Below are positions 22,370 to 36,300 of a DNA stretch of 64,000 nucleotides, piece by piece. The translations under genes were made by a program, and so were the position numbers. The notes under the pieces are model-generated. The model was given only the letters and a program-made list of their open reading frames with translations. It searched no databases and was not told the origin of the DNA. Each line of letters begins with the position of its first letter. Position 1 is the stretch's first letter. Origin of the DNA: Dolomedes plantarius (lineage: Eukaryota > Arthropoda > Arachnida > Araneae > Dolomedidae); the NCBI GenBank assembly GCA_907164885.2, contig OU015495.1, forward strand, positions 3,073,308 to 3,137,307, given 5' to 3'.

Positions 22370-22382
22370 GGCAGGGGGGTTA
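22370..22382 (+). promoter_or_regulatory. polypurine tract
   Basis: The sequence ggcaggggggtta directly precedes the 3' LTR. It is the expected primer site for plus-strand DNA. Confidence 0.85.
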
Positions 22383-23463
22383 TGTAGAGTATTGCATTTC
22401 AACCTCTCCGTTAACAAAATAAATTCTTCTATCTCGGCCTGAGACCCATCAAAAGATTTCCGACTTAGGTGGCAATATGCTGACGGCAATTTTCCTTTTG
22501 TTCATCCAATAGACTTGTTCCACAGAACCTTAGGGGACATGGTCATTTTTCTTGATTTAGTCATCGCCACCGGGTGACGCCGCTGATATTAGTTATAAAT
22601 GACAGGAGACCCCCCAGGTGCTTTCATTCATGAACTATCAATTGTTAAGCAGCATCCTGGAGGCGTCGCGTGCCTAAACAAAAGGACTCGTGCCTTTCGC
22701 ATTTTACCGAAGCGGCCCTTTGAGACTCTTTGAAGTGGCTTGGAGGACAAACTAAAAAGGCGGCCGCTTTAGACCCGGGGAAAATATTTCATTATCGCCC
22801 CAGGAAACCCATTTCCGTTGCTCACTTGTTCTAGATCGTTCGACTTTCTGGAGAGTGATGCAATATCCGGTGGAGGTCTTCTATAAAAAGAGAATGGACC
22901 CCTCAGTCGTGGCTTGCGTCTTTTTAGTTCCTGACACGTAGCGGATCCCGTTTAAGAGCAGCCGGGTTTGCCGCCCTTAGAGGTTCAAGAGTCCCTTGTG
23001 ACTGTTTGCAGCGACGATCTAGTTCCTGCAGGAGTAAACATACTCCACTAATTTGTCGGAGACCAGTCTTTGTGGAAGGAGCCTTTGCTACCTTATTTCC
23101 CAGTGAGGAGTCCTTTCTCCTTAAATTTATATTTTCATCGCTACCGGGTGTGTGCAGTGGTCACCGCCGTTGATATTATTGGGGAGCCCTTTCCCGTCAG
23201 GAGAAGTGCCGTTTTTTCATCATTGAAGCAGAGCCAGTTCTGCTAGCTTAGCGGACTTCTGTGCTCTTACTCCGCCCCACGCCGATTAAATCGAGTGTGA
23301 TCACTTAAGTTACGAAGTTCATCTTACATCTGTGCAGTGTACATATCTCATCATCATCAACTTTATTAATAAATTGCATTTGTTTTGTTTATGTAATGAG
23401 TGATGTATACCTGGTGTGTTTAAATCATCTTCTGGTTGACACTACGAACCTCAGTTCGCTACA
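22383..23463 (+). repeat. 3' LTR
   Basis: 1,081 bp, nearly identical to the 5' copy, followed by the target duplication atat. Confidence 0.97.
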
Positions 23464-23586
23464 ATATCAACAAATTATAAAGTAGTGTAAAAATCGTGGA
23501 TATGGTGTTTAAAAAAAAAAAAGGTATTTATAATATATTAAATTTGAAAGGAAAAAAAGCATCTAACTGAAAGTAAAAATGAAAAC

Positions 23587-24510
23587 ATGACTGCGAAACC
23601 TCATCATAAGATTGTTCGAATGCAGGTAAATACGAAGAATGTGAAGTTTCTGATTCTAAAAGAAAATCCGCCGACTCAAATATCCATTGCATCAAAACTA
23701 GGAATGTCTTCTGGTACTGTAAGTAAAATCATTCATAAAGATTTGAAGTTACAAAAGTAGTTTAAACCTAAAGTTCATCTACTTTTGCCAAAGCATATTG
23801 CTGAAAGAAAAACCAATTCTAGAAAATTATATGAAAAACACCCAGATGCTGAAAAAGGGAAATTTGTGGTAACAGTCGATGAGGTATGGGTGTATTTAAG
23901 TGACTAATAAAAAAAGATCAATTTTCTATTGCTCAACTGACGGGAATGACTGTACGAAATGGCTTCATCAATGTACAGAAAAGTTTCCAAAGGTATTTAT
24001 GATAGTTGCAGGATTTTGTTACAATGGCAAATTAAAAATCAAAACAGTCTCGAGTAAAGCTGAAATTAGTTCACTCTACTATCACCAGAAAATTTTAGAA
24101 CCAATTTTTGAAGAAGAAATTCTAAACTTATATGTTTAGAGCATTGATAAAGATGAGCTTCATATGGACAAAGTCTCTAGTCACACATCTAATTTACTAC
24201 CGCTTATTTAGCAAAGAAAGAATCTGAAACAGGAATAAAGTGTATCCCATTTAATGAAATACCTGTAAAATCACCTGACGCTTCAATGGACTTTTGCGCT
24301 TTCGGTTTGTTTAAACGAGCCTTAGGAAAGTGGATACAAGAACACTGAACTGACTTTGGAAAACGATTCAAGAGGAAGGGGGTAAACTTGACATGACAGT
24401 ACAAAGGAAAAATTTACTTTCATGGAAAATTTAAGCTAGAGCTATTGTCAAGAACTATGGCAATCGGATAGAAGCAAATCGCCGCACAAAATATGGAATT
24501 TATACATAAA
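23587..24510 (+). pseudogene. Tc1/mariner transposase, broken by stops
   Basis: From an ATG at 23587 the frame gives an N-terminal DNA-binding region (IASKLGMSSGTVSKIIHKDL, a helix-turn-helix), stops at 23758, then continues in frame. The first catalytic Asp lies in VTVDEVWVYLSD. After a small shift the frame at 23900-24139 continues (FMIVAGFCYNGKLK, YYHQKILEPIFEEE). Next come the second-Asp motif HMDKVSSHTSN and the third-Asp region KSPDASMDFCAFGLFKRALG near 24270-24330. About three stops and two shifts make it inactive. It belongs to the 1.3-kb element whose left half lies before the LTR retrotransposon. Confidence 0.85.
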
Positions 24511-24557
24511 ACTTAACTATCAAAATCGTTTCCATAAAGTGCGAATGACGTTCTGTA

Positions 24558-25930
24558 GTAACAAATTGTTCTAGGTACTGCACTCACTCATCTATGTAAC
24601 ATCATTCTTTAATAGGTTAAAAACAAAATTAGGAATTAAAAGCTGGAGCAAAACTGTTAACTTCAGAACTTCATTGTTTGTAATTGAAACATTATAATGT
24701 ATTAACAATATATGTACTATCAACATCAGGCACAGATGCTTAAACAGAGTAAAAGTGTTGGATATTTACTATATTATTTGGCAAAATTTTTTTTGCCAAC
24801 AGCACTTTTTTAAACCTATATATTAAATAAAATAAGAATTCTAAATTTATAAAACTGAATGGGATGTTTCTCCAAAATCTTCACTATCAGCCTTTAAGTC
24901 TTTTTGTGTACTATTCCAAACACTCGGGATATAACCATCTGAGCCTTCCATTTAGATGAAAAACTATTATAGAATATTGGCATTTATGTATTGTTTGTGT
25001 ATTCACACATAATATTAAGTTATTAAAAGTGAGTAAGTGTATGAATGATACAGTGAAGTTCTAAAATAAAATTGCAAGAAAAAATTTATTTGATCTTCGA
25101 ACAGGAATAAATTTGAAAAATGAAGCAAATGATATGAACCCCAAAGACCAATAAAATAACAGAAAATGAAGACTGAAAAGGTTCAATTTTTTTATATTGC
25201 ACGCATAATTAATAAAATAGCAGAATAAATAACCAAACAGTAGAAAGAAAGATATGTCTGATATAAATGCATAATAAAAACTATAACAGGCAACAGCATA
25301 ATTTTATATATAAACAAAACAGCAGTGTTAAGCTTCAATAAAAATTTTAAGTACTACTTAAATACAATTGAATAAATATGCTGAAAACTATTTACAATAA
25401 AATGTATTAGAGGCAAATTCAAATTTTAAAAATCTAAATTTTAAAATTTAAAAAATTTAAGGGTAAAAAAAAAACAAATAGAAATTTTTGCTCTCACAAC
25501 AGATTTATATTTAATTTCTTTTTTAATTGCACAATGCATTTTCATATATTTTTTAATAACTTAAAAATTGCACCTTTTAAAATCAAAATCACTTTTATTC
25601 ACATCTGAAGTCCGTTAGCTCAAATCCAAGTATTCGCCTTTTACTTGATGCATAAAGGCACATTTTGTGTATGACACTTAAAAAGCAGGCAAAAAATAAA
25701 ATATACAGTTGAATGAGATTGGTATTTGAGTCAACATAAGGCATTTGGTATACACATTAAAAATTGACAAGAAACAACGTAACTACTAACAAGCGACGAA
25801 TTTTCCCACATTTAGACATTTGGCAACATGAATACAAAAGTAAAACAGATCTATTTCAAACTTCCAGCTTTGAAAACAGTAAAGTTTGAAAAACGAAAGT
25901 TCTTTTCCTTCATATCTTTTTACAAGCCAA
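24558..25930 (-). other. filamin 3' untranslated/downstream region
   Basis: Very AT-rich with no coding signal. For the minus-strand filamin transcript, the nearest AATAAA (TTTATT on the plus strand) is at about 25594-25599, roughly 330 bp after the stop. Several further copies follow, so the true 3' end is uncertain. Confidence 0.4.
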
Positions 25931-26118
25931 TTAAGATACTTCCACTTTGAATGGACTGCCAGGGATATGGTCTTCACCCCACTTCACAATGACAATGTGA
26001 TCGCCCCTTTCTTTCACAGTATAATTTACTTGATATAAATTGCGTCCTAAATGTTTCACATAGACTTCATCACATGGACCTTTGGGACCATAAACGGCAC
26101 AATAGAGCACATTGTTTC
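25931..26118 (-). CDS. filamin exon: repeat 24 (dimerisation) and stop
   Basis: 188 bp. It starts [11 protein letters not shown], ends GSPFKVEVS and a TAA stop at 25931-25933. The acceptor is ttttcag. Confidence 0.95.
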
Positions 26119-29100
26119 CTGAAAATACAACAGAGACATTTAGATGGAGAGAAATTATAAATTATTCATTTTGATCCTTAGATATCATGCCATTCAAGAT
26201 CTCAAGCATACCATTCTTTAAATCAGTGGTTCCCAACCGGTGGTATGCAGACCACCTCAGGAATGGTCCGGCACCACATACAAAAAAGTTGCCAAATAAA
26301 CAGGGATTTTGAAAGCAATATTCATTGAACTAGATGGGCGGAATATATCCGATGACTATCAGGTGTTGAATTAAAATTTCTTAAAAAGTTTAACATAATT
26401 ATTTTATTATTAGAATATGATATGTTAGAATGTGAGGATGTAAATCCTGCATCCCTTTTGCCTGAGGGATATTCTATTTCCCCATACCCCCCCCCCTGGG
26501 AAGATCACCCCTCAAGTCGGTGTGTGTGTGTGTATGGGAGGGAGGGGGGATCCGCAAATGGTTCAATTTCTGGCTTAGAGGTCTGCAAATTTCTATGGGT
26601 TGGGAACCACTGCTTTAAATCAATCATTTCATTACCAAATTATTCAGAGAATTTTCCATTTGCTGTACTCTTTCCTTTTGTTTTTCTGTTAAGGTACTTT
26701 TAGCATAAGATTAATAGGGCCATTCACAAGGCAAATCTATTAAGTCCAATTTTTGAAATTTTAGCGTCGCACTTGATGGACTCCAAACTTTTTACATTCA
26801 TAATAAATTTCCCCCAAAATAAGGATTAACACCACTCAATGACAAAATTTTTTTCTCTAATGTAAATCGTTGCAATAATGCAATTCAAACATAGAAGCAA
26901 GTACTTGATGATAATGGTAAATTGTTTTGTGTGGTTTTATTTTTTTAAAAATAATTAAATAAAGGAGTCAGTTATGGTCGAACTGTTGCAGAAGTAAGTA
27001 CTTGTGAATTATTAAACAATTATTTCAATTTTTTATATAGTAAAAAAAAAATTGAAGACAATTGGATGTTGTTACTTTTTTTCACTTGCCAAATTGATTA
27101 AGTCCCTTAGTCATATAAAAATTACAATCATAATTGTCGTAACATTTTGTACCGCCCTTTAAAACTATCTTTTTCTTATGGGATTTTTGCACTAACAGCT
27201 GCGCGTACCACATAAATGTGGATACTGTCCCTTGACTGCCCAGTTTTATTCAACGAAAACCTACTTTTAGCGCTAAGAATGCACTAAGCTTTCTTATCAG
27301 TGAAATTTCTCATGCGGGGGAGAGAGGGTATATATATTACGCTACAAGTTTGGCTACTTTTCGCTTCCCTGAGATACACAGGCATAATCGCTTCTCTTTG
27401 TGTCGCTTTGTTTTCACAGTTTTTCTCGCCGCTTGGCGAGCGCTCTTCACCAAATTTGGCAGACTGATGTACAGATGCGAAACTCATTAACCACCTGCAA
27501 CAGAGATCTCTCCCAAGCTGTTGGACGAAAAACTACAGAAAAGGGCTTGACAGGATGCCTAAGATGAGAGGATAGAGTTGGACTTCGAAAATGATACTGT
27601 TCGCATGGGGACTCAAGACTCATCCACCAGTCTTCAGTATCGAATAGAATGACAAACATTCTGTATTTTTGAAGCCTTAAGCCTTTTTTTTAATATTCCC
27701 CCAAAATAAATATGTTCCATGGTTCATAACTTTTTGGGTCGTCATTGCTTGTGTATCGTTTTTATTGATGTCATTTTTCTATTCCAGATGCTGGCATTCG
27801 GTTCAGATCCTGTGGGTTCAAGTCCCCCTCTTGGCATGGATGTTTGTAGCCGTTCGGAATCGGCTTTAAACTGTAGGTACCGGTCTAATTAGCCTTCGTG
27901 TAGCAAAAAGTTGACCGTAGCGCTCCAAACCAAACCAAATCTATTCCAGATGAGGATACCCTGTTACTATTCTGCAATATGCATCTCAACCTATTTTTAA
28001 TACTACATTCCTGGTTGACAGTATCCATATTTATGCGGTACACACAGCTGTTAAGGGAAAAATCACATAAGAAAAAGATAGTTTTAAAGGGTGGTATAAA
28101 ATGTTACGACAATAATAACGTTGACTCCAAGGATATTCTATCTTGTATGTCGTCATATAAAAGTTCCATCTGCAATAATAGATTCTACAATGTTTATTTG
28201 AATTTATATTTTCAGAGGAATTTAAAAAAAAAAAAAAAAATGTATAATATTTTATGACTTTTCTCCACTTTCTGTTTCATGGACTAACCGATTTGGCAAA
28301 TGAGAGGCTCAATTGCAATTTTATATAATATATGAGTGCATACTCACCAGCATCTCCACAATTGACAGTAAACTGGCTTGATTTATGTAAGTGAGCGCGT
28401 TTTAGTCCAACACCTTTACTGGTAACCTTGGTAGAGTCAGAACGGAACCTAGGTAAATTGTCAGCCCTCTGCTTGGCTTGCTTAGCTACAGTATCAACAA
28501 CAACACACGACTGCTCTTTACCACCAACATCAGTGACAGCATTACCTGATGAAAGAAACAGTTTTTAATACTTTTATTGGTCTATAATAAAAATCAACAA
28601 AGAACCTGTTGCATTCATTACCAAATAATCACAATACATCAAACATACACACAAATGTCAAAAGCTATATACAAGTTCTTTATCTATATTTTTTGCCCCT
28701 TAAAAAAATTAATATTTTGTTTTATGAAAGGATTACAGCTCAAATGGAAAATAAGATTGACAGAAAATATTCTAGGGTTTTCAATCATTTTCAGAAATTC
28801 AAAAATGAGGAATTGTTTTGGACTTTTAAGGATATGTGGTGGCATTTTTTAAAGACCTTAAAAATAATTTAAAATATTTCTCATTTCCAAAGTTTAAACA
28901 TTTAAAACTATTTGATTTCTAATATAACAGAACCTAATGTTAATTTCCACTAAAATATCAATTTCATAAATTCATACTATTAATAATCATATTTCAAAAT
29001 TACTTTTACAAGTTGCAATCTGTTTGGTTTTCCATGAATTTAACCTAATTAATTCACATAAGTAAGGAGCGAGCAATTAGGGAAAACCAGTCTTTTTTTA

Positions 29101-32100
29101 CATTTGGAGTGGGAGTGTATGAAAGTTATAAAATCAAATTAGAATTATCACCCTGAATATCAGCAATGTTAAAAACGGTCTATTGACCAATCAAACATAA
29201 ATTGCAATGTATAATCTCTACAAAATTTAGACTTGATATAACGAAAAGAAAAAAAAAAATCAAAATAAATGCCTTATTCTAAAACAAAACAAGAAAAAGC
29301 GTAAGAGTAAGATGTATACAGATATGCAAATTTTTAATTTCAGACACGACTCACAATTACATTCCTTTAGCTAATGTGAGCTACTTGATTTAGGAGAAAA
29401 AAAAATTACGCACCAGAACATGGAACTTTGAAGGGACTTCCACAAATATGATATCCATTGTATTTCACAGTTATGAAGTAATCTCCAGGAGCCAAAGGTG
29501 TGTATCGCACTTTATAACCTTCTTCTACCTCTGTGCAGTCCATAGATACTTTGGAAGGACCATCAATTGTGACCGCTAAAGTACCTGTACCAGCACTGCA
29601 TGTATCCACAATGAAATCCATTTTGGTACCTAGAAAGAGAGGAAACATGTAAATCATTAACTGAAGGCAATAATAATAATTTAAATACCAGGAGTAAGAT
29701 AGATAATAAGATGCTCAAATCATGGATGCTGATGAATCAGCATCTATATAAATAAAAGAAAAACTTTGTCAGTCGGGGAACTATTCCGGGTAGACCGTTT
29801 CCAGTATGGCATCCATTATGAAATTTGGCCATGTTTGAAAATGTTGAAATCAATGTTTTTTCTTTTCTTGAAAGTACATAAATGTTACATATTTGGAAAG
29901 AGCTTTAAAAACTGATAATTTTTTCTGCATACACTTATTCTGTTACTTTACTAGTTTTAGAGATATTTCAATTCTAAATGCATACTCCACCAAACAAAAC
30001 GTAACTGCCATGTTTCACGATGTAAACACAGTGGGATTCATTCACAGCGTGATTCTCACTAAAAAATGAATCACTGAAAAGAAACTATTCATTGTGTGTC
30101 TAATTTTTTAATTATTTTTCTATTTTTCATACTTTTAATTCAAACTTTTTAATCATAAATAGATCATTTGAAGATTTACTGATTTTTGGGGGTTACTTTT
30201 CGGCAGTTAAAAGTGAAAAAAAAAAAATTTAATTCAAGTGAACTGTGATTCGAGTGTCAAGTGATTCGATAGCTGGGTGAAGCCCGGCTAGTATTTAATA
30301 AAACTAACTCAAAATAGTTTTATTTTTCCTTAAGGCACTTTTTTTAAAAATTGTTTCATTTGAAATCTCCTCATGCACCACAAGGTATAACATAAGGCTT
30401 ACAGAAGTAAGTGAAAAACACAAAACAAGAAAAATTAAAAGTTTAAATTATAAACAAAATTTCACAAGACAGCAAGACTTTCAACACTCATAACGAGATC
30501 AGAAAGAACAGGAGGCCAACAAATGGACAGACGTCTCAAATCCACCTTTAAGATAGCTCGGGTACTCACATGTAATTTGTAGTGAAAAAGTAAATGTTCA
30601 ACATCTTCATCAGCATCACCGCAAGCATAAAGTCCACTGGTCATCAAATTAAAACGAAGCAAATAGTTTTTAAAATTTCCATGGCCAGTTAAAACTTGAG
30701 TTAAGTTAAAGACAATTGAAAAGTGTTTACACTTTAAGCACTGAAAAATAGTTGGAAAAAATCTTTTTGTCCACAATGCCTTAGACAAAGCAAGAAATTC
30801 AGTATTCCAGTCCAAGACAGTTTTTTCCCTAGCGGCACGCTTCCAGACAGGGCCGCCGTCAACTGAGCCAGGACCCAGGGCAAAATAATACAGCAGGCCC
30901 CCCTCTCCACTCAATATTTGAACATTGTATACATTTTTTTAGTCAACTCTTATTTAACTGGGCCCCCTGCCAGCCCGGGCCCCTGGGCATTTGCCCCCTT
31001 TTCCCCCCCTGTCGCCAGCCCTGCTTCCAGAGAGATGCCGGGACAGACATCACTAAATCTATTTCATGAAAAGTCGCTTCTTTCGCCAACTGGTCTGCTC
31101 TTTCATTGCCAAGATTACCACTATGGCCCCGAATATAAGAAAAATGAATCTCAACAACATTTTGAAGATCGTGTAAAATTGAGTGAATTTCTACTACAAG
31201 CTTTTCTGTAGAAGCCGTATTACGCAAAAGAAAGAGGGAAGAAAGAGAATCTGAGCAAGTAAGATATTTAAGTGTTCCACTCTCATGGAAAGAATCCTGA
31301 ATGCATTTTACAATCAGGTTTAAGGATAAAAGTTCGGCCTGGAAAACAGAACATTCATCAAGTAATCTATGTTGAGCGGTAATCCTCTCTACTCCATCTT
31401 CATAAATCACAAAAGCAAGACCAACCCTTCCATCTAGCTTACTACCATCCATGAAACAAAGTTTTATACTCCTGAAAAACATCCTCTGCATAGTTAATAA
31501 CTATAATAGGTTTCCTACTTGCAGGGTGCGGCAAGAAATAGGAAGCTTTCCATACAGGGTGTTACAAACGCTGTCTTTTATATGGTCCTTCTTAACTTCA
31601 AGATTATTAAAGATAATTAAATCAATAGGTGGAAGACCAGAAATAACAAAGACTGCATCATAACTAATGGTCCTATAACCCCAAATAATATGAAGGAGAA
31701 ATCTTCTTTGAATTCTTCTAAGAAGTCTACTATTTATTTTCTTTCTCAAGGACAATCCCCAAGCACCTGAAGCATAAGAGATCAATGGTACAATACCCTG
31801 ATTATATATCAAAACATCAGTTTTAACCCTATAAGTGTTTTTTGCAATTCGCAATAAACCAAGGCACATTAACATATATATTTTTTTAGTATTTTATTGT
31901 TGAGAAGCATCTAACAGTTTCATCCTAAAACTTGTTAAAATACATTGTTTAGAAGTCAGACTTACCAGCCTTAGCTTCTTTCAGACCTTGACCATGGGCT
32001 AAGACAGCTGCAGGATCAGAATCATCAACACCAATTCTCAATCGAAGAGGACTTTCGGGGATATGAATTCCATTACAGCGAATATGAATCAAATGAACAC

Positions 32101-33320
32101 CATTTTCTCGTGGAACAAATCGCAGGGCCCATTGATCTAATGGTAAGAAATAACAATGTATAAAATGGGAACATTTATTTAACAGAATAGAAAGATTTAA
32201 GGATTAAAGCTTTATTAGAAAGTATAATGTTAAGTAAGCTCTAACAAAAATTCTTTAAAAAAATAATAATAATAAAAAAAATAATTGTTTAACATAATAT
32301 TAATCATTCCTTAAAATTATTGAATTTTTTTTCTTTTAGTCTCTGATTAAAATATTTTTTTAAAAAAGGAAATGTAGCTGCATACATTGAAACAATTTTC
32401 TCTTTTAAATATGTCCAAACAATTTTTTTTCTCAACAGTTATGTTTTGTTAGAGGTTATTATTCTAATAAGTTGAGAAAAAAAACTAATGAAGTACTATT
32501 GCAATATTTTTAATGGGCATAAGAATAAAAGTTAAAATTTACCAGCATCAAGAGGAGCTATGAAGCAATCATCTTCTGTTCCTGAAGGTGTTATCACTTT
32601 ACCGTCTAAATTGCCTTTAGCTCCATTCATGACAATAGCCAAGGTGACTGGTTTGTTTACTTTCATAGTGTCAGGAATTTCACCCATCTCAATCTTGTTG
32701 GCATCACCTGCTGGTGGCATAATGAACACGTAGAAAGGACTGTCGGGGATGTGCTGGTCATTAAACTTGATGCCAACACGGTAGTCACCTGAAATGAGAG
32801 AAATTTTAGAACCATGCTGTATAAAAGATATGCATAATTTAAGAAAATAAAATTATTTAACCCTTTGGACTTTTTTCAGTTTTCTTTCTAATAACTCCAT
32901 ATTATATTATGTGTTTTAGTTTAAATTTTTTAAAAAAGTTTAATTGAAAAGAAGAATTTAATTAAATTTTTGTTTAAAGCTAGAAAAAGATTTCAAGAGA
33001 AAATTCATTTTCAAAAATCGATATTGCATGATCTGCTTAGAAAAATTGTGTTTTGTCAATTTTATGACATAAATAACCATAAAAAATTTATATAAAACAT
33101 ACATGATTGGAAATCTAAAAATGTCGAGTATGACTCAACATAAGAGTTGCTGTGGATAAAATTGTTGTCAAGTCGCACTTGACACAGGAGTCCAACAGGT
33201 TAAAAATGTACGCATTATAATAACAAATTTGCAATATGTATTATATTAGTGGAAAAATCAACAAATAAATAACTGAAATGCAGAATTCAATAACATTATT
33301 ATTAGTTCTTTGTGATATAT

Positions 33321-33378
<58 letters not shown>

Positions 33379-36300
33379 GAGAAAATTGATTTTGAGAAAA
33401 ACATCTCCAAACAGCAAGTTTTTAACAAAAGTATGCATGGAAGTCTCAAAAGTGAGATAAAAGCATAAATCAGAACCATCAGCTTTTTAGTTACTTAAAA
33501 AGTAGCTAAGTAGAGAAAAACTAATTTTAGAAATCAGTACTGGTTTTTATTGTTGTTCCCCCCTTTCAATAATGATTTATACTTCTCCAAGAATAGGAAA
33601 TAGAAATATATTTGTAACATTGTTACATTCTGTTATTCATAAAGGAATTGAGACGTAATACTAAAGTTCATAAAGTATAAAATTTTAAAATTCTTACATA
33701 TCAATAATTAATCATTTACATACATAAAATCCTCTTATCAAACATGAAGCTTTGTCACATGATATCCAATCAAACACCTGATAATTCAGTCATATATATT
33801 ATACTAGCTGAATAACCGTGCTTCGCTATGGAGTAAATTCAAATTAAATACAACAGTTAATATATGCAATTAATTTGTATGTTTAATATTCATAAAACAT
33901 ACTAATTTGAATTAAATTCTTAAAAAACTTCCATCTCAATGAGTCTAGTGGTTAAATTTTACCTTTTACCATAATTTAATTTTTTTTGTCAATTTATTTT
34001 GTTGTTATGCATGTGACATAAAATTAATTTGAAGTATCACAAAAAGAAAAGAAACCACGTGATCAGCATTTAATAAATTAAATTCTAAAAATTAATCTTT
34101 AAAATTTCACCAAAAATCAGAAAATGGAGGTAAAGATTCAAAAAAGATTTCATTTTAAAGGAATTTTTATGATCTTTCTCTTGACAAATTTTATAACCCT
34201 CAATTATTTTAAATGCAAATTGTAAAGAATGTTGCAAAAACAGCTTAAAAATTTAATTTTAAAAAATCTAAGAAGAATATTTCAAAAATCTCTCTTAGTG
34301 CACCCCTACACTATAAGAAGAAATGCCATGCAAAATTTCAGCCCTTTAGGTCCAGCAGTTTGTTCTGTGTGTTATATATCAGTCAGTCAGTTACGGAACT
34401 GTTTTATATATATATAGATAATATTTGACTCAAGATTGTTTTTAAGTTGTTCACCTGGACATAATTTTCATCCTTTTAAGAACCAGGATTTTTTGGGATT
34501 ACACAATAAAAATTTGATTCTCTACAATTTAAACAGACAGATAAGACTGAAACTTGGAAAGAAATGGGAGGGAAGTGCATTGTATTACCTGGTTCAGTCA
34601 CTTTGTAAGTCACATAGCAGGAGCCATCGTTGCGATCCTTAAAGTCTATATCTGCCTTGGAAGGACCTTCAACAGAAATGGCAAGACTTCCAGCTCCAGC
34701 CTCACGGGTCCATACATTAAATTCACCTGCAAAGAAAAAGGTTTGTATTAAGTCTTTAAATATGTCTTGCATCTTTTCATAGCTTTTAGCCACTTTACAG
34801 GATTTAACAAAATAACAAACTTCAAATTAAGATAAGATACAAATGACTGTAGATAAGAATACAAATAATCTGAAGTTAAATTTTTCTTCCAGTTTCAACT
34901 TCTCAATGCATTTATTCTCTTGCACAAGAATACAAAGTTTGGAAAATGTTATTACAAGAAACTACATAAAGTGTGAGATTCCCCCCCCCCTCCACAACTG
35001 TATTAACAAGTACAAATAAGTTACTAAGACAAATGCTCTGAAAATTAGGTTAAATTCTAGCAGTAGCACAAATATTAAATCTTCTAACTTACATGTCTCA
35101 TTGGTATTTCCTCTCGTTAAACCAGGTCCACCAGCATGCACTCTATGAGCACCATGGTCTCTTAATGGACCCACAGTATATTGAAATGGAGACCCTAGGA
35201 TGTGAATGTCTTTGCAACGAACACTCACAGTGTGGACACCAATTTCCTTGGGCACAAACTGGACACAGTACACGCTATCGTCCATATCGGTAATTGAAGC
35301 ATCTTCAGTAACACCTGAAGGAGATGTCACACGAGCTGCCATATCAAAAGCACTTGATCCTATAAAAGAGAAAATAGGACAATTGAAATGCAGTGGAACT
35401 TGCTAAAGTAGGAGTCATTTAAATTTTTTTTAAATTGTAATTTTAGTAGCATTTTACTTATATGTAAAATTGCTTATACTATTTTTTTTTTAAATTTTAT
35501 ACATCAAGTCCCTTAATTTCAGTGTTTGAATTCTAACGAAAAATATATTTTAAGCATAGTTAACACCATTCTAAACATTAATGTAAAATAACTATAAAAA
35601 ACTATAATTATCAGAGATTATTTTCTGCTGAATGAAAATGAGAAATTATCATTTGAAAAATTACAATCTGACAAAGAAATTGCTTTTTGGATAGATGATG
35701 ATTTTAGTGATTATTTGACTAATAACAAATGTATAAAAGCAAGCTTTATCAGAAGAAAAAATTGATATTTTTAGGTAATAAAGATATATTGGTTAAAGTC
35801 AAACAAGATACAGATTGAATTTACAAAGTTTGATGAAAAAATTAGTAAATGTTCTTTATATTAAAATCAACATATAATACTACACATAGTATTCTTATAT
35901 ACAAAAAATTTGGAAAAAATATTAGTGAATTTCACTACAAGAATGAAGTTATATTATCTAATGCAATGTCTAATAACAAATAGGACTGTTGCAAATTGAA
36001 AAGATATATATTGTTTTGGCGTACTGGTAGTGTCACCTGCTTCGCAGGTGACACGCTTTGCAGGATACAAGCTTTGCACAAACTGCTTCGCAGTTTGTGC
36101 AAAGCGTGTATTTGTAGTTAGTGTTACTCTTGAACAAATTAAAGTATGATGCCCAAAACCCTGATTCCTTTAATTGATTTCTTGGTTATAATACATTCTT
36201 GAATTTTCCACAAGGGCTCAAACATAGTATAAAATAAGCACAATATAGTATAAAATAAGCGATTCTGAAAAAAAAAAAAGAGTCTAGTACTTTCTTGTAT

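Larger units (their letters stand above)
15646..23463 (+). mobile_element. Ty3/gypsy-type LTR retrotransposon with integrase before RT
   Basis: This is a complete 7.8-kb element: two ~1,080-bp LTRs beginning TGTAG and ending CTACA, a primer-binding site, gag, a pol frame, and a purine-rich tract just before the 3' LTR. A 4-bp target duplication (atat) flanks it at 15642-15645 and 23464-23467. The LTRs differ by about three substitutions and one indel, so insertion was recent. Domain order in pol is protease, integrase, reverse transcriptase, RNase H. This is the reverse of ordinary Ty3/gypsy elements and like the described Gmr1 group. No envelope gene is present. A single-base break separates gag from the rest. 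Confidence 0.95.
15434..24555 (+). mobile_element. Tc1/mariner element interrupted by an LTR retrotransposon
   Basis: The left end (cagaaggtcgttcacac, 15434) and right end (complement, ending at 24555) are inverted repeats of about 35 bp with a few mismatches, each bordered by TA (15432-15433 and 24556-24557). Removing the LTR element and its 4-bp duplication leaves exactly 1,300 bp, the usual size of this superfamily. A broken transposase of the same superfamily lies right of the insertion, confirming that both halves belong together. Confidence 0.9.

Noticed and set aside
27791..27850. Possible tRNA gene (box B-like sequence)
   Set aside because: No cloverleaf could be formed. The 13-bp target duplication and simple tail show a SINE.
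33241..33460. Open frames through the CA/TA microsatellite, and similar ones at 49487 and 63398
   Set aside because: Translations are Ile/Tyr/His runs made by the repeat itself.
35206..35406. Plus-strand frames opposite the filamin exons (also 34554, 36394, 35093)
   Set aside because: Antisense shadows of well-supported filamin exons.
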